Positions 29,153 to 38,832 of a stretch of DNA of 49,309 nt are shown here, in pieces (the stretch's first letter is position 1; each line of letters begins with the position of its first letter). The position numbers and the translations under genes are program-made. Source of the DNA: an uncultured bacterium (GTDB lineage: Bacteria > Acidobacteriota > Thermoanaerobaculia > Multivoradales > JAHEKO01). The stretch lies in NCBI GenBank assembly GCA_905479655.1, contig CAJQNK010000037.1, positions 1 through 49,309 of the forward strand, read 5' to 3'. Below the pieces are notes generated by a model. The model was not told where the DNA came from and ran no database searches. It saw nothing but the letters and a program-made list of their open reading frames with translations.

Positions 29153-29982
29153 GCGACCGGCTGCTGTTGGCCACGGACCTCGACGGGACGCTGCTCCCGG
29201 ACGGTTCGGCGCCCGAGTCGCCCGCGGCGCGCGAGCGCTTCGCCCGCGTCGTCCGCCGGCCCGAGGTGACCCTGGCCTACGTCACGGGGCGCCATCGCGG
29301 GCTGGTCGAGGAGGCGATGGCGAGCGCCGCCCTGCCGCCCCCGCGCTTCGTGGTGGGCGACGTCGGGACGACGATCTGCGAGGTCGAGGACGGCTCGTGG
29401 ACGCCGGTGTCGTCGTGGACCGAGTCGCTGGCCGAGGAGTGGCCGGAGGGGACGACCGAGCGACTGCTGCGACTATTGGGCGACCTGGAACCCCTGCGGC
29501 CGCAGGAGGAGTCGAAGCAGGGGCGGTTCAAGGCGAGCTTCTACGTGGGCTCGGCGGCGGATCCCGGCCCCTGGCTGGAGGAGGTGCGCCAGCGGATCCG
29601 GCGGGACGGGCCGGCGGCTCGCATCATCTTCAGCCGCGACGCGACGAAGCGGGGCCTGCTGGATCTCCTGCCGCCCCGGGGCGGCAAGCTGGCCGCCGTA
29701 CGGGCCCTGATGGCGGAGACGGGCATCCCGGCCTCGCGGACGGTCTTCGCCGGCGACAGCGGCAACGACCTCGAGGTCCTGGCGAGCGACCTGCCCGCCG
29801 TCCTGGTGGCGAACGCTGACGACGGCGTGCGGCTCCTGGCGCGGCAGGCGGGGGGGGGCAACGGCTCCGGGCGGCTCTACCTGGCCCGGGGAGGCTTCCT
29901 GGGGATGAACGGGAACTTCGCCGCCGGCGTCCTGGAGGGTCTCGCCCACTTCCTGCCGGAGACCTCCGCTTGGATGTCGTGA
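29149..29982 (+). CDS. Sucrose-phosphate phosphatase-like HAD-IIB hydrolase
   Basis: LLLATDLDGTLLPDG; AYVTGRHRGLVEEA; VFAGDSGNDLEVL; ATGA overlap with upstream SPS. Confidence 0.88.
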   Translation: MSDRLLLATDLDGTLLPDGSAPESPAARERFARVVRRPEVTLAYVTGRHRGLVEEAMASAALPPPRFVVGDVGTTICEVEDGSWTPVSSWTESLAEEWPEGTTERLLRLLGDLEPLRPQEESKQGRFKASFYVGSAADPGPWLEEVRQRIRRDGPAARIIFSRDATKRGLLDLLPPRGGKLAAVRALMAETGIPASRTVFAGDSGNDLEVLASDLPAVLVANADDGVRLLARQAGGGNGSGRLYLARGGFLGMNGNFAAGVLEGLAHFLPETSAWMS

Positions 29983-30887
29983 GTCCCGTCGGCGCCGCCT
30001 TGGGGACTCCGCGGATCGCGATCTTCGGGGAGGTGCTCTTCGACCGTTTCCCGGACGGCACCGAGGTGCTTGGCGGCGCGCCGTTCAACGTGGCGTGGAA
30101 CCTCCGCGGCCTGGGGCACGATCCCCTGCTGGTCAGTCGGGTGGGCGACGACGAGCTGGGCGGAAAGGTGCGCGCGGCGATGGATGCTTGGGGCTTGGAC
30201 ACGGCGGGCCTGCAGGTCGACCCGCGCCGGCCGACGGGGACGGTGGAGGTGACGTTCGTCGACGGCGAGCCACTCTACGAGATCGTGCCGGAGCGCGCCT
30301 GGGACCACATCGACGCGGCGGAGGTGCCCGCGGCGCCCGACGTCGTCCGCCTCTACCACGGTACGCTGGCGGCGCGCGGCGAGGCTTCGCGGGCGGCGCT
30401 CCGGGCGCTGCGCGAGCGCCTGGCCGTACCGGTGTTCCTGGACGTCAACCTGCGCGCGCCGTGGTGGGAGCTGGGGAGCGTGGTCGACCTCGCCCGCGGC
30501 GCGGACGACGTGAAGCTCAACCGCGACGAGCTCGCGGCTCTCGTCCCCGTGAGCGGCCGCGCGCGGGATCAGGCGCGGGCGCTGGCGTCGGAGTGGGGGG
30601 CCCGACGCATCGTAGTCACGCGCGGCCCCCACGGCGCCCTCGCTTTCGAAGAGGGCCGCGAGGTAGGTTCGGTGCGACCGGCTCGGAGGTACCCGGTGAA
30701 GGACCCGGTGGGTGCGGGTGACGCCTTCGCCTCCGTCCTGCTGCTGGGCGGCAGCTCGGGCTGGCCGCTGGCGACGACCCTCCGCCGCGCCCAGGAGCTG
30801 GCCGGCAGGGTGGTCGGCCTGCGCGGCGCGACGACGCCGGAGCGCGAGGTCTACGACCGTGTGCGGCAGGCCTGGAGTCCGAGATGA
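29970..30887 (+). CDS. PfkB-family carbohydrate kinase (fructokinase-like)
   Basis: [65 protein letters not shown]. Confidence 0.9.
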   Translation: MDVVSPVGAALGTPRIAIFGEVLFDRFPDGTEVLGGAPFNVAWNLRGLGHDPLLVSRVGDDELGGKVRAAMDAWGLDTAGLQVDPRRPTGTVEVTFVDGEPLYEIVPERAWDHIDAAEVPAAPDVVRLYHGTLAARGEASRAALRALRERLAVPVFLDVNLRAPWWELGSVVDLARGADDVKLNRDELAALVPVSGRARDQARALASEWGARRIVVTRGPHGALAFEEGREVGSVRPARRYPVKDPVGAGDAFASVLLLGGSSGWPLATTLRRAQELAGRVVGLRGATTPEREVYDRVRQAWSPR

Positions 30888-33292
30888 ACGTCGAACCGAC
30901 CTTTTTGCGGGGCCTCCTCGCCTACCTGGCGCGCGAGGCCGGCCGCTCCCGTTCTTTGCTGGACCGGTTGAGCTCGCGGGGCAAGCCCTTCCTGCTGCGC
31001 AGTGAGATCGAGGATCTCGTCGCGGCCTCGGCGGGTGCGGACGGCGACCTGCGCCAGCCGGACCGGGACGTGCTGGCGGAGGTCCTCGGGTGGGCCCAGG
31101 AGGCTGCGATCGGCCCCGACTGGATCCACCTGGCGATCCGTCCGAGCATCGCCCGCTGGGCCTATCTCAAGATTCACCGCGAGACGCTGGCGGCGGAGTC
31201 CGTCGGAGTGGCCGACTACCTGGCGGCGAAGGAGCACCTGGCCGCGGGGTCCGAAGCGGCCGACGGCTGGGTCCTCGAGGTCGATCTCGAGCCCTTCGAG
31301 CGTCGCGTCCCCAAGCTCCAGGAGGTCCGCTCGATCGGCCGCGGCGTCGAGTTCCTCAACCGCGTGCTGTCTGGCCGGCTGTTCGACGGGGGCGGCCGGG
31401 GCGAGGAGCTCCTGATGAGGTTCTTGCGCCAGCACACCGCCCGCGGTCGCCAGCTGATGCTGAACGGCGGGATCGATACTCCCGGCGAGCTACGGCGCTC
31501 GCTGCGGACGGCGGTCACCAGGCTCGCGACCGGCGATCCGGAGGCGCCGTGGCCGGAGCTCGAGCAGAGTCTCCGGCCGCTGGGCTTCGAGGTGGGTTGG
31601 GGTGACACGGCCGCCCGCATCATCGACACGATGAGCCTCCTGCTCGAGATCCTGGAGGCGGCGTCTCCCACCGTTCTGGAGGCGTTCCTGGAGCGGGTGC
31701 CGATGATCTTCTCGATCGCGATCCTGTCGCCCCACGGTTGGTTCGGGCAGACCGACGTCCTGGGCCGGCCCGACACGGGTGGCCAGGTCGTCTACATCCT
31801 CGACCAGGTGCGGGCGCTCGAGCGACAGATGCGCCGGGGCCTGCGGGCGCAGGGGCTGGAGATCGAGCCCGAGATCGTGGTGGTCACGCGGCTGATCCCG
31901 GAAGCGGAGGGGACGACCTGCGACCAGCGTCTCGAGCCCATCGCCGCGACCCGTAGCGCACGCATCCTCCGCGTGCCGTTCCGCACGCCGTCGGGCGACG
32001 TGGTCCCGCAGTGGATCTCCCGCTTCGAGATCTGGCCCTACCTGGAGCGCTTCACGGCCGACGCGGAACGGGAGATCCTCGCCGAGCTGGACGGCCGGCC
32101 CGACCTGGTGATCGGCAACTACTCCGACGGCAACCTGGTGGCCTCGCTGCTGGCTCCGCGCCTCGGTGTCACGCAGTGCAACATCGCCCACGCCCTGGAG
32201 AAGACGAAGTACCTCTTCTCCGACCTCTACTGGAGCCACGACGACGACCGCCATCACTTCTCGTGCCAGTTCACCGCCGACGTCATCTCCATGAACCAGG
32301 CCGACTTCGTCATCGCCAGCACCTTCCAGGAGATCGCCGGCACCGAGGAATCCGTCGGCCAGTACGAGGCCCACTCGGCCTTCACCATGCCGGGGCTCTA
32401 CCGCGTGGTCCACGGCATCGACGTCTTCGACCCGAAGTTCAACATCGTCTCGCCGGGCGCTGCGGAGGAGATCTACTTCCCGGCCAACGACGACCGGCGG
32501 CGCCTGCGTCACCTGCTGCCGGAGATCGAGGAGATGATCTTCGGCGCTCGCGAGGACGACGGCGCCTGGGGCGTGCTCGAGGAGCCGGACAAGCCCCTGC
32601 TGTTCACCATGGCGCGCCTGGACCGGATCAAGAACGTCACCGGCCTGGTCGACCTCTACGGCGCCTGCCCGGAGCTGAGGGAGCGCGTCAACCTCCTGGT
32701 CGTCGCCGGCTACGTCGACGCCGAGCGCTCGCGCGATCGTGACGAGCGGGAGCAGATCGGTCTCATGCACCAGCTCTTGGAGCGTCACGGGCTGCATGGG
32801 CAGGTGCGGTGGCTCGAAGCCCAAACCGATCGGGCGCGCAACGGCGAGCTGTACCGTTTCGTGGCCGATCATCGGGGCGCCTTCGTCCAGCCTGCCCTGT
32901 TCGAGGCCTTCGGATTGACGGTGGTCGAGGCCATGAGCACGGGGCTACCGACCTTCGCCACGCGCTACGGCGGTCCGGCCGAGATCATCGAGGACGGGGT
33001 CTCCGGCTTCCACATCGACCCCAACCACCCGCAGCGATCGGCCCGCCGGCTGGCCGAGTTCTTCCGTCGCGTGGCCGCCGATCCGGTCGTCTGGGACGAG
33101 ATCTCCCACGGGGCCCTGGCCCGGGTCGAGCGGCGCTACACCTGGCGTCACTACGCCGAGCGCCTGCTGACCCTCTCTCGCGTCTACGGGTTCTGGCGCT
33201 TCGTCACCCGTCTGGAGCGCGACGAGGTGGCGCGCTACCTGGACATGTTCTACGCCCTGCAGTTCCGCCCCCGGGCCCGGTCCGTCGAGTGA
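30884..33292 (+). CDS. Sucrose synthase
   Basis: About 800 aa; [113 protein letters not shown]. Confidence 0.95.
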   Translation: MNVEPTFLRGLLAYLAREAGRSRSLLDRLSSRGKPFLLRSEIEDLVAASAGADGDLRQPDRDVLAEVLGWAQEAAIGPDWIHLAIRPSIARWAYLKIHRETLAAESVGVADYLAAKEHLAAGSEAADGWVLEVDLEPFERRVPKLQEVRSIGRGVEFLNRVLSGRLFDGGGRGEELLMRFLRQHTARGRQLMLNGGIDTPGELRRSLRTAVTRLATGDPEAPWPELEQSLRPLGFEVGWGDTAARIIDTMSLLLEILEAASPTVLEAFLERVPMIFSIAILSPHGWFGQTDVLGRPDTGGQVVYILDQVRALERQMRRGLRAQGLEIEPEIVVVTRLIPEAEGTTCDQRLEPIAATRSARILRVPFRTPSGDVVPQWISRFEIWPYLERFTADAEREILAELDGRPDLVIGNYSDGNLVASLLAPRLGVTQCNIAHALEKTKYLFSDLYWSHDDDRHHFSCQFTADVISMNQADFVIASTFQEIAGTEESVGQYEAHSAFTMPGLYRVVHGIDVFDPKFNIVSPGAAEEIYFPANDDRRRLRHLLPEIEEMIFGAREDDGAWGVLEEPDKPLLFTMARLDRIKNVTGLVDLYGACPELRERVNLLVVAGYVDAERSRDRDEREQIGLMHQLLERHGLHGQVRWLEAQTDRARNGELYRFVADHRGAFVQPALFEAFGLTVVEAMSTGLPTFATRYGGPAEIIEDGVSGFHIDPNHPQRSARRLAEFFRRVAADPVVWDEISHGALARVERRYTWRHYAERLLTLSRVYGFWRFVTRLERDEVARYLDMFYALQFRPRARSVE

Positions 33293-33299
33293 CGCCGCG

Positions 33300-33925
33300 A
33301 CGCGGACTTTGAGCAGCCGGCTTCAGGGCCGCTCGCGGAGTTGGTCCGCGCGCAGTCGGACCCGGGCACTCGCCCTCCTGGGGGTGTGGGTGGGGTTCGG
33401 CTCGTCGAGCTCGAAGCCGTTGACCACCCGGGGCGGGGCCACGTCCTCCACCGTGTAGGGGAAGGCCTGCCCGGCCCGGAACGCCCCGGAGGGTGTGAAG
33501 AGCAGGTACGCGGCCTCCGGCTGGGCGGGATCGTCGCCCGGGTTGAACACCACCAGGGTGCCGAACGGTCGAACGATGGTGTCCGGCGCTCCGACGTATC
33601 CCGGGGCGCAAGGGCCGGGTCGGGATAGCCCTCGTAGGGGGTCGAGGTGTTCTGCCCGGTGCCGCCGATCACGTAGCCGCGGTCCGCGTCGACCGCCAGC
33701 CCGGAGCCGGCGGATACGCCGGTGCCGAAGGGGAATCCGGTGCGGGGATCGATGTCGATCGTCCGGGTGCGCCAGACCGGGTCGACCAGCGTCGTCGTCC
33801 AGTGATCCCGCGGGTCGACGATCGAGTCGTCGGCGACCGAGCGCGCGAACAGCGTCCTGTGCGGTGTCCCGATCCCGGTTCGCCCGGTGTCCGATCAGGA
33901 GCCGTCCGTCGCTGGCCGCGGGTCA
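33300..33925 (-). pseudogene. Frame-broken remnant, possibly quinoprotein/PQQ-type beta-propeller related
   Basis: DPVWRTRTIDIDPRTGFPFGTGVSAGSGLAVDADRGYVIGGTGQNTSTPYEGYPDP, then in other frames VVFNPGDDPAQPEAAYLLFTPSGAFRAGQAFPYTVEDVAPPRVVNGFELDEP. Confidence 0.5.
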
Positions 33926-34905
33926 CGATGATCTTCCGCGACGCTCGTTGTGGACGGTCGAGGCCACAGATCGCGGAAGCAGTACCATTGGTGAGGGTGT
34001 AGCCGGATGGCCCGCTCGATCTCCCGTCCGAGGTGGTCGGCGGCGCGACGGAAGGCCTGGTCCCGGTTGCCGTCGGCGGCTACCCGCAAGGGCGGCCGGA
34101 CCTCGACCCGGGCCCTGCGTCTCCCTGTGCGATAGACGAAGAGGGGGACCATGTCGACGCCCGCGGCCCGCGCCAGCGCGAACGGGCCCACGGGGAAGGG
34201 GTAGGGCTGGCCGAACAGGCGGCCGTCCACGGTCCGGCCGCCACCCCGGGGCCGGTCTCCCTGGAGGGCGACGACGCCCCCCGTCCGCAGCGCCTCGAGC
34301 AGGTGGCTGCCGAGAACCGCGCTGTCGCCCGCGAAGTGGACCCGGAGGCGTTCGCCGGCGCTCTCCTCGATCAGACGGCTGAGGAAGGCCTGGGCGTCGG
34401 CGTCCATCTCCGGCTCGCGAACCACGTGCACCGTCCTGGACCGGGAGGCATCCGGCAGCAGGCTGCCGATCTCCCAGTGGCCGATGTGCGCCGTGACGAC
34501 GAGGAACCCCTGCTCCGATTCCTGGAGTCGTTGCCACGTTTCCATGCCGTCGAGCTCCGCGGCCATCCGCCGCTGCGCCCCGAGCCGCTCGTATCTCTCG
34601 GTGAGGCACCAGGCGAAGTTGCGGAGCGTGCGGAAGATGCGTCGCTGGCGTCGCCACCAGCCGGCGGGGCCGAGGACCTGGGCGAGATTGCGATCGATGG
34701 CTCGGCGGATGCGCCGCAACGCCACGAAGAAGAAGCTCGTGAAGAGCAGGAGGACGGGTGCGATGGCTCGCTCGGGCAGGACGGACACGCCGTAGAGATG
34801 GAACCGGTACCAGAAGCTGCCGGTGACGTAGTAGCGGCCGAGAACGCGGCGCAAGAGGCCGCTGGACGGAGCCTGGGGCGGGCCCTCGACCTCCCCCTGA
34901 CTCAT
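33895..34905 (-). CDS. Lysophospholipid acyltransferase (LpxL/HtrB-like; APE-cluster ApeD-like role inferred)
   Basis: FLVVTAHIGHWEIGSLL, GGVVALQGDRPRGGGRTVDGRLFGQPYPFPVGPFALARAAGVDMVPLFVYR. Confidence 0.88.
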   Translation of the reverse strand: MSQGEVEGPPQAPSSGLLRRVLGRYYVTGSFWYRFHLYGVSVLPERAIAPVLLLFTSFFFVALRRIRRAIDRNLAQVLGPAGWWRRQRRIFRTLRNFAWCLTERYERLGAQRRMAAELDGMETWQRLQESEQGFLVVTAHIGHWEIGSLLPDASRSRTVHVVREPEMDADAQAFLSRLIEESAGERLRVHFAGDSAVLGSHLLEALRTGGVVALQGDRPRGGGRTVDGRLFGQPYPFPVGPFALARAAGVDMVPLFVYRTGRRRARVEVRPPLRVAADGNRDQAFRRAADHLGREIERAIRLHPHQWYCFRDLWPRPSTTSVAEDHRDPRPATDGS

Positions 34906-37382
34906 CGATCCCCCCTGGCCGATTCCCGGATGGCCGCCGCGGCGGGAAGGACGGTGAGGGTGGCCAGCAGGCAGGCGGTGACCCCCAGGGCCACGATGAT
35001 CCCCGCGTGGCGCAATCCCGGGATGCTCGAGACGCCGAGACTGCCGAACCCGATGGCCGTCGTGACGCTGGTGAGCACGAGAGCCCGGCCGACGGCGCCC
35101 AGGGCCTCCCGGAGCGAGCCCCCGAGGTGGAGGCGCGCCGTGTGCAACGTGTGCAGGCCGTCGTCCACGCCGACGCCGAACAGGACCGGCAGAAGGGCGA
35201 TCGAGAGGAGGTCCAGCGAACCCGAGAGCGCTCCCCAGAGCCCCATCGCCCACAAGGTGCCCAGCGTCACCGGCAGGAGGGCGAGGAGAGTCGACAGGAT
35301 GTCGCCGCGGAAAGAGACCGCGACCACGAGGAGGATCACGAGGAAGGCGGCCGCGCCCAGCCGGCGGAGGTCGCTCAGTGCGAGGTCCCGAAGGGCCGAG
35401 CCGAGACGCGCCGCGGAGGCCACGGCGACTCCCGGTAGCGGCGCGATGCCGGCGGCGACCTGGTTCGCGTCGAGGCTCGCCCCCCCCGCGGCCGGCTGGA
35501 CCCGGAGCAACACGGAGGTCTCCGCCGGCCCGAGGACGATGTTCTCGGAGATCCAATCGGGGGCGCCCCGGAGAGGGTCTCGGCCCAGGGGGTCGACACC
35601 GCTCCCGAGGGCCCTCAGGGCCTCGATCCCGGGGGCGAAGGCGGACGCCCGCAGTCCTGCCGCCACGAGCTCCCGGTCCAGGTGATCTGCGGCGGCGCCG
35701 AGCTCGAAGGGGGCCAGGGCCTCGAGACGATCCCGAACGCGACTCCGGGACGGGAACCAGTGGTGGATCCCGTCCACCCGCACCTCCGGGAAGCGCTCAC
35801 GGAGCTTCGCCTCGACCTGGAAGCTGCGCTCGATGGCGGTATCGGTGTCGCGGGCCGAGACGACGAGGTAGAGGTCGACGGGTCGCACCCCGAACGCCTG
35901 GGCGAGCCGTCGCTCGGCTCGGACGGCCGGATGATCGGTGGATCGGAGGGCGGAGGGGTCCGGATCGAGCTCGAGGCGGCTCGCACACGCGAGGGCGAGG
36001 ACGCTGACCAGCAGGGCCAGTCCCAGGGTGAGGCGTGGGTGACGCGCCGCCGGCTCGCTGACCCCCGTCGCGACGCCGTCGAGGAGGCGCCACAGCGGCG
36101 TCGCCGACCGCTCCGATGGGCGGAGGGCCACCAGCGGCCCGAGCAGGGCCGTCGCGAGCAGCATCGCCGCCATCCCGACCGCGACGCCGATGCCGACGTC
36201 GCGTAGCGGCCGAAAGTGGGCCAACCCCAGAACCGAGAAGGAGGCCGCGGTGGTCGCCGCGGCGGAGAGGATGCCCGGACCGACCTCACCGTAGAGCGCC
36301 GGCAGTCGCCCGCCGGCGAAGCGGTCGGGGCTCTGTCGGAACCGGACGGCGCCGTGGATTCCGAAGTCGGTGCCGAGGCCGACCAGAACCGCGGCGAAGC
36401 CCAGGCCGACCCCGCTGATGGAGCCCGTCAGCCAGCCGATCGTCGAGGCCGTCCAGAAGAGGGCCGTGAGGATCGCCAGGAGGATGACGGCGGGGATCGT
36501 CGGGGAACCGAATGCCAGCCACAGGATCAGCACGCAGCCGACGGCCGAGGTGGTCAGGGTCGCTCGCAGATCGGAGCGGAGCGACGCCTCGTCCTGCGCC
36601 GCGTACAGGGGTCCGCCGAGGGCCTGGATCGAGACCGGGCAACCACACTCCTCCCGCAGCCTCTCGTGCGCCTGTTCGATGGCGGCCGCGGTCTCGCGAC
36701 CCCGGGCAGCGTCGAGGGACGAGGCGACCGGGGTGGCGACGACCAGGCCGAGGTCGTGCCCGGGCGTCGCGAACGCCCCGGTCACCGGGTCGACGGAGGC
36801 CAGACCCGCCTGGTCGCCGCGGAGCCCCGGTAGCAGAGAGACCAGGCCCAGCGGGTCGTGTCGCAGCCACTCCTTCTCCCACATCGACGCCGGCAAGCGG
36901 AGCGTCTGGCGAATCTCGCGAGCCCTCCTCGCGAGAGCCGCGGCCTCGCGGCGGTCGCCCAGCTTCGGGAGGTCCTCCACGTCGAGGAGGAGAGGCGCCC
37001 GCTCGAGGACAGCGCGGTGGAAGAAGGCCTCGTCCTCCGGTTCGACGCCGCAGCGGGCGCTCCGGAACGGTGCGCTGGCCCGCAGGAGCTCTGCCAGACG
37101 ACAGGCGAGCTCGGCCTCGGAAGGGTCGGGCCCGGCCGAGCTCTCCCGAGCGGGCGTCCCGCCCGCGAGGTCGACGAGGACGAAGACCTTCTCCAGCGCT
37201 CCGAACCGCTCGAGGAAGATCCGATAGTCCTGAACCGCCGGCGTGTGGTCGGGGAGCAGCTCGACGATGTCGGTCGCGACGGAGAGTCGGAGGAGCCCCG
37301 GAATGGCGAGGAGCGACAGCACCAGGGCGACGAGGGGCAACCCTCGGAGGGGTCGCGCGCGACCGGACGACGAGCGGCTCAC
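34902..37382 (-). CDS. MMPL/RND-superfamily exporter
   Basis: TDIVELLPDHTPAVQDYRIFLERFGALEKVFVLVD; two TM bundles with GLGTDFGIHGAVRFRQ and GVGVDDGLHTLHTARLHLG. Confidence 0.88.
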   Translation of the reverse strand: MSRSSSGRARPLRGLPLVALVLSLLAIPGLLRLSVATDIVELLPDHTPAVQDYRIFLERFGALEKVFVLVDLAGGTPARESSAGPDPSEAELACRLAELLRASAPFRSARCGVEPEDEAFFHRAVLERAPLLLDVEDLPKLGDRREAAALARRAREIRQTLRLPASMWEKEWLRHDPLGLVSLLPGLRGDQAGLASVDPVTGAFATPGHDLGLVVATPVASSLDAARGRETAAAIEQAHERLREECGCPVSIQALGGPLYAAQDEASLRSDLRATLTTSAVGCVLILWLAFGSPTIPAVILLAILTALFWTASTIGWLTGSISGVGLGFAAVLVGLGTDFGIHGAVRFRQSPDRFAGGRLPALYGEVGPGILSAAATTAASFSVLGLAHFRPLRDVGIGVAVGMAAMLLATALLGPLVALRPSERSATPLWRLLDGVATGVSEPAARHPRLTLGLALLVSVLALACASRLELDPDPSALRSTDHPAVRAERRLAQAFGVRPVDLYLVVSARDTDTAIERSFQVEAKLRERFPEVRVDGIHHWFPSRSRVRDRLEALAPFELGAAADHLDRELVAAGLRASAFAPGIEALRALGSGVDPLGRDPLRGAPDWISENIVLGPAETSVLLRVQPAAGGASLDANQVAAGIAPLPGVAVASAARLGSALRDLALSDLRRLGAAAFLVILLVVAVSFRGDILSTLLALLPVTLGTLWAMGLWGALSGSLDLLSIALLPVLFGVGVDDGLHTLHTARLHLGGSLREALGAVGRALVLTSVTTAIGFGSLGVSSIPGLRHAGIIVALGVTACLLATLTVLPAAAAIRESARGDR

Positions 37383-38119
37383 CCCGAGGTGCCCGCGTCC
37401 ACGACGAGCTGCTGCCCGGTCGTGGAGGAAGAGTCGTCGGACAGGAGATGGGCGACCGCGGCCGCGGCCATCTCCGGCGAGACGCCCTGCCTCAGCGACT
37501 CGTCTCTCCTCAGCTTCTCCCGGACCGCCTCTCCGAGGTCGCTCGTCATCGACGTCTCGACGTAGCCGAGCACGACGGCGTTGACCCGGACGTTGCGCCC
37601 GCCGACCTCCCGGGCCAGGCTCCGGGTGAGTCCCAGAACCCCGGCCTTGGCCGCGGAGTAGGCCGTCAGTCCCGCCACGCCGTGGATCGCCGCCAGGGAG
37701 GCCAGGTTGACGATCGCGCCCTTGCGCCGGCGGATCATCCGCGGCAGCACCGCGCGGCAACAGCGGAAGACGCCGCCGAGATTGAGGTCGATCACCCGGT
37801 CCCAGATCTCGTCCGAGCTCATGGCCAGGAGTCGGCTGTCCAGGACTCCCGCGTTGTTCACGAGGCCGGTGATCGGGCCCAGGCGGTCCTCGACCTCGGC
37901 CACGACCCGCGCGGGGCCCGAGCGGTCCGCGAGGTCGAGCGGCAGCGCCAGAGCGGCGTCGCCGCACTCTTCGGCGACCGCCCGGGCGCTCTCCGGACTG
38001 GAGTTCCAGGTGAAGGCCACCCTCCAGCCCCGGCTCGCCAGGAGCAGGACCACGGCCCTCCCGATGCCGCGACTTCCACCGGTCACGAGGGCGATCGGAG
38101 ACTCTGCATTCGTGCTCAC
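37379..38119 (-). CDS. SDR-family 3-oxoacyl-ACP reductase (FabG-like)
   Basis: IALVTGGSRGIGRAVVLLLASRGWRVAFTW; NNAGVLDSRLLAMSSDEIWDRVIDLNLGGVFRCCRA; YSAAKAGVLGLTRSLAREVGGRNVRVNAV. Confidence 0.95.
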   Translation of the reverse strand: MSTNAESPIALVTGGSRGIGRAVVLLLASRGWRVAFTWNSSPESARAVAEECGDAALALPLDLADRSGPARVVAEVEDRLGPITGLVNNAGVLDSRLLAMSSDEIWDRVIDLNLGGVFRCCRAVLPRMIRRRKGAIVNLASLAAIHGVAGLTAYSAAKAGVLGLTRSLAREVGGRNVRVNAVVLGYVETSMTSDLGEAVREKLRRDESLRQGVSPEMAAAAVAHLLSDDSSSTTGQQLVVDAGTSG

Positions 38120-38832
38120 ATCCCCTCCAGGCGGGCTCCGAAAACGGCCATGGCGATCCTCAGGCTGTCGCGGACGGGCCGGTAGTGGCTCGAGTGCCTG
38201 CCGTCCGTGTAGCCGAGCTCGACCGGAGTGCCCACGACGCGGAACCCCCGCCGGACGCCCTTCACGATGATGGCGCTCTCCGCCTCGAAGCGTCCCCTGG
38301 GGAGCCCGGTGCCCTCGAGCAGGCGCCGTGTGTAGAGCCGGAAACCGCTCTGGATGTCCGATTGGCGAGCGCCCGCCAGAATCGAGATCGCTCGGGTCGA
38401 GAGGCGGTTGCTGGCGCGGCGGACGGGGCTCATTCCGGAGAACAGGTGGTCCCGAGTGCCCACCACGAGGTCCGCCGTGGTCGCATTCCGGGCGTGAACC
38501 AGCCTGGGGATCTGCTCCGGCAGGTGCTGGCCATCCGCGTCGAGCGTGACGAGCTCGTCGTAGCCCTCCCCGAGGAGCTCGCGGAAGGCCGTCCCCAGGG
38601 CCCACCCCTTGCCGAGATTGCGTTCGTGTCGGAGGAGGCGAGCCCCGGCGGCGCGGGCGAGGTCGCCCGTGGCGTCCGTCGAGCCGTCGTCCACGACGAC
38701 GATCGTATCGATCTGGAGGCGGGCCCGCTCCACGACACCGTGAATCCACCGGGCGGCCTGGTAGGCGGGGATCACGCCCGCCCGCTTCGCTCCCGAAGCT
38801 CCGCCCGCGGTGTCTCGTCCTCTCGGGCTCAT
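38116..38832 (-). CDS. Family 2 glycosyltransferase
   Basis: VIPAYQAARWIHGVVERARLQIDTIVVVDDGSTDATGDLARAAGARLLRHERNLGKGWALGTAF; TLDADGQHLPEQIPRLV. Confidence 0.93.
   Translation of the reverse strand: MSPRGRDTAGGASGAKRAGVIPAYQAARWIHGVVERARLQIDTIVVVDDGSTDATGDLARAAGARLLRHERNLGKGWALGTAFRELLGEGYDELVTLDADGQHLPEQIPRLVHARNATTADLVVGTRDHLFSGMSPVRRASNRLSTRAISILAGARQSDIQSGFRLYTRRLLEGTGLPRGRFEAESAIIVKGVRRGFRVVGTPVELGYTDGRHSSHYRPVRDSLRIAMAVFGARLEGM

Noticed and set aside
31490-32872. 460-aa minus-strand ORF opposite sucrose synthase
   Set aside because: Antisense shadow; no recognisable motif.
36512-38185. 557-aa + strand ORF across the MMPL exporter and SDR genes
   Set aside because: Arg/Pro/Gly-rich shadow ORF spanning two real minus-strand genes.
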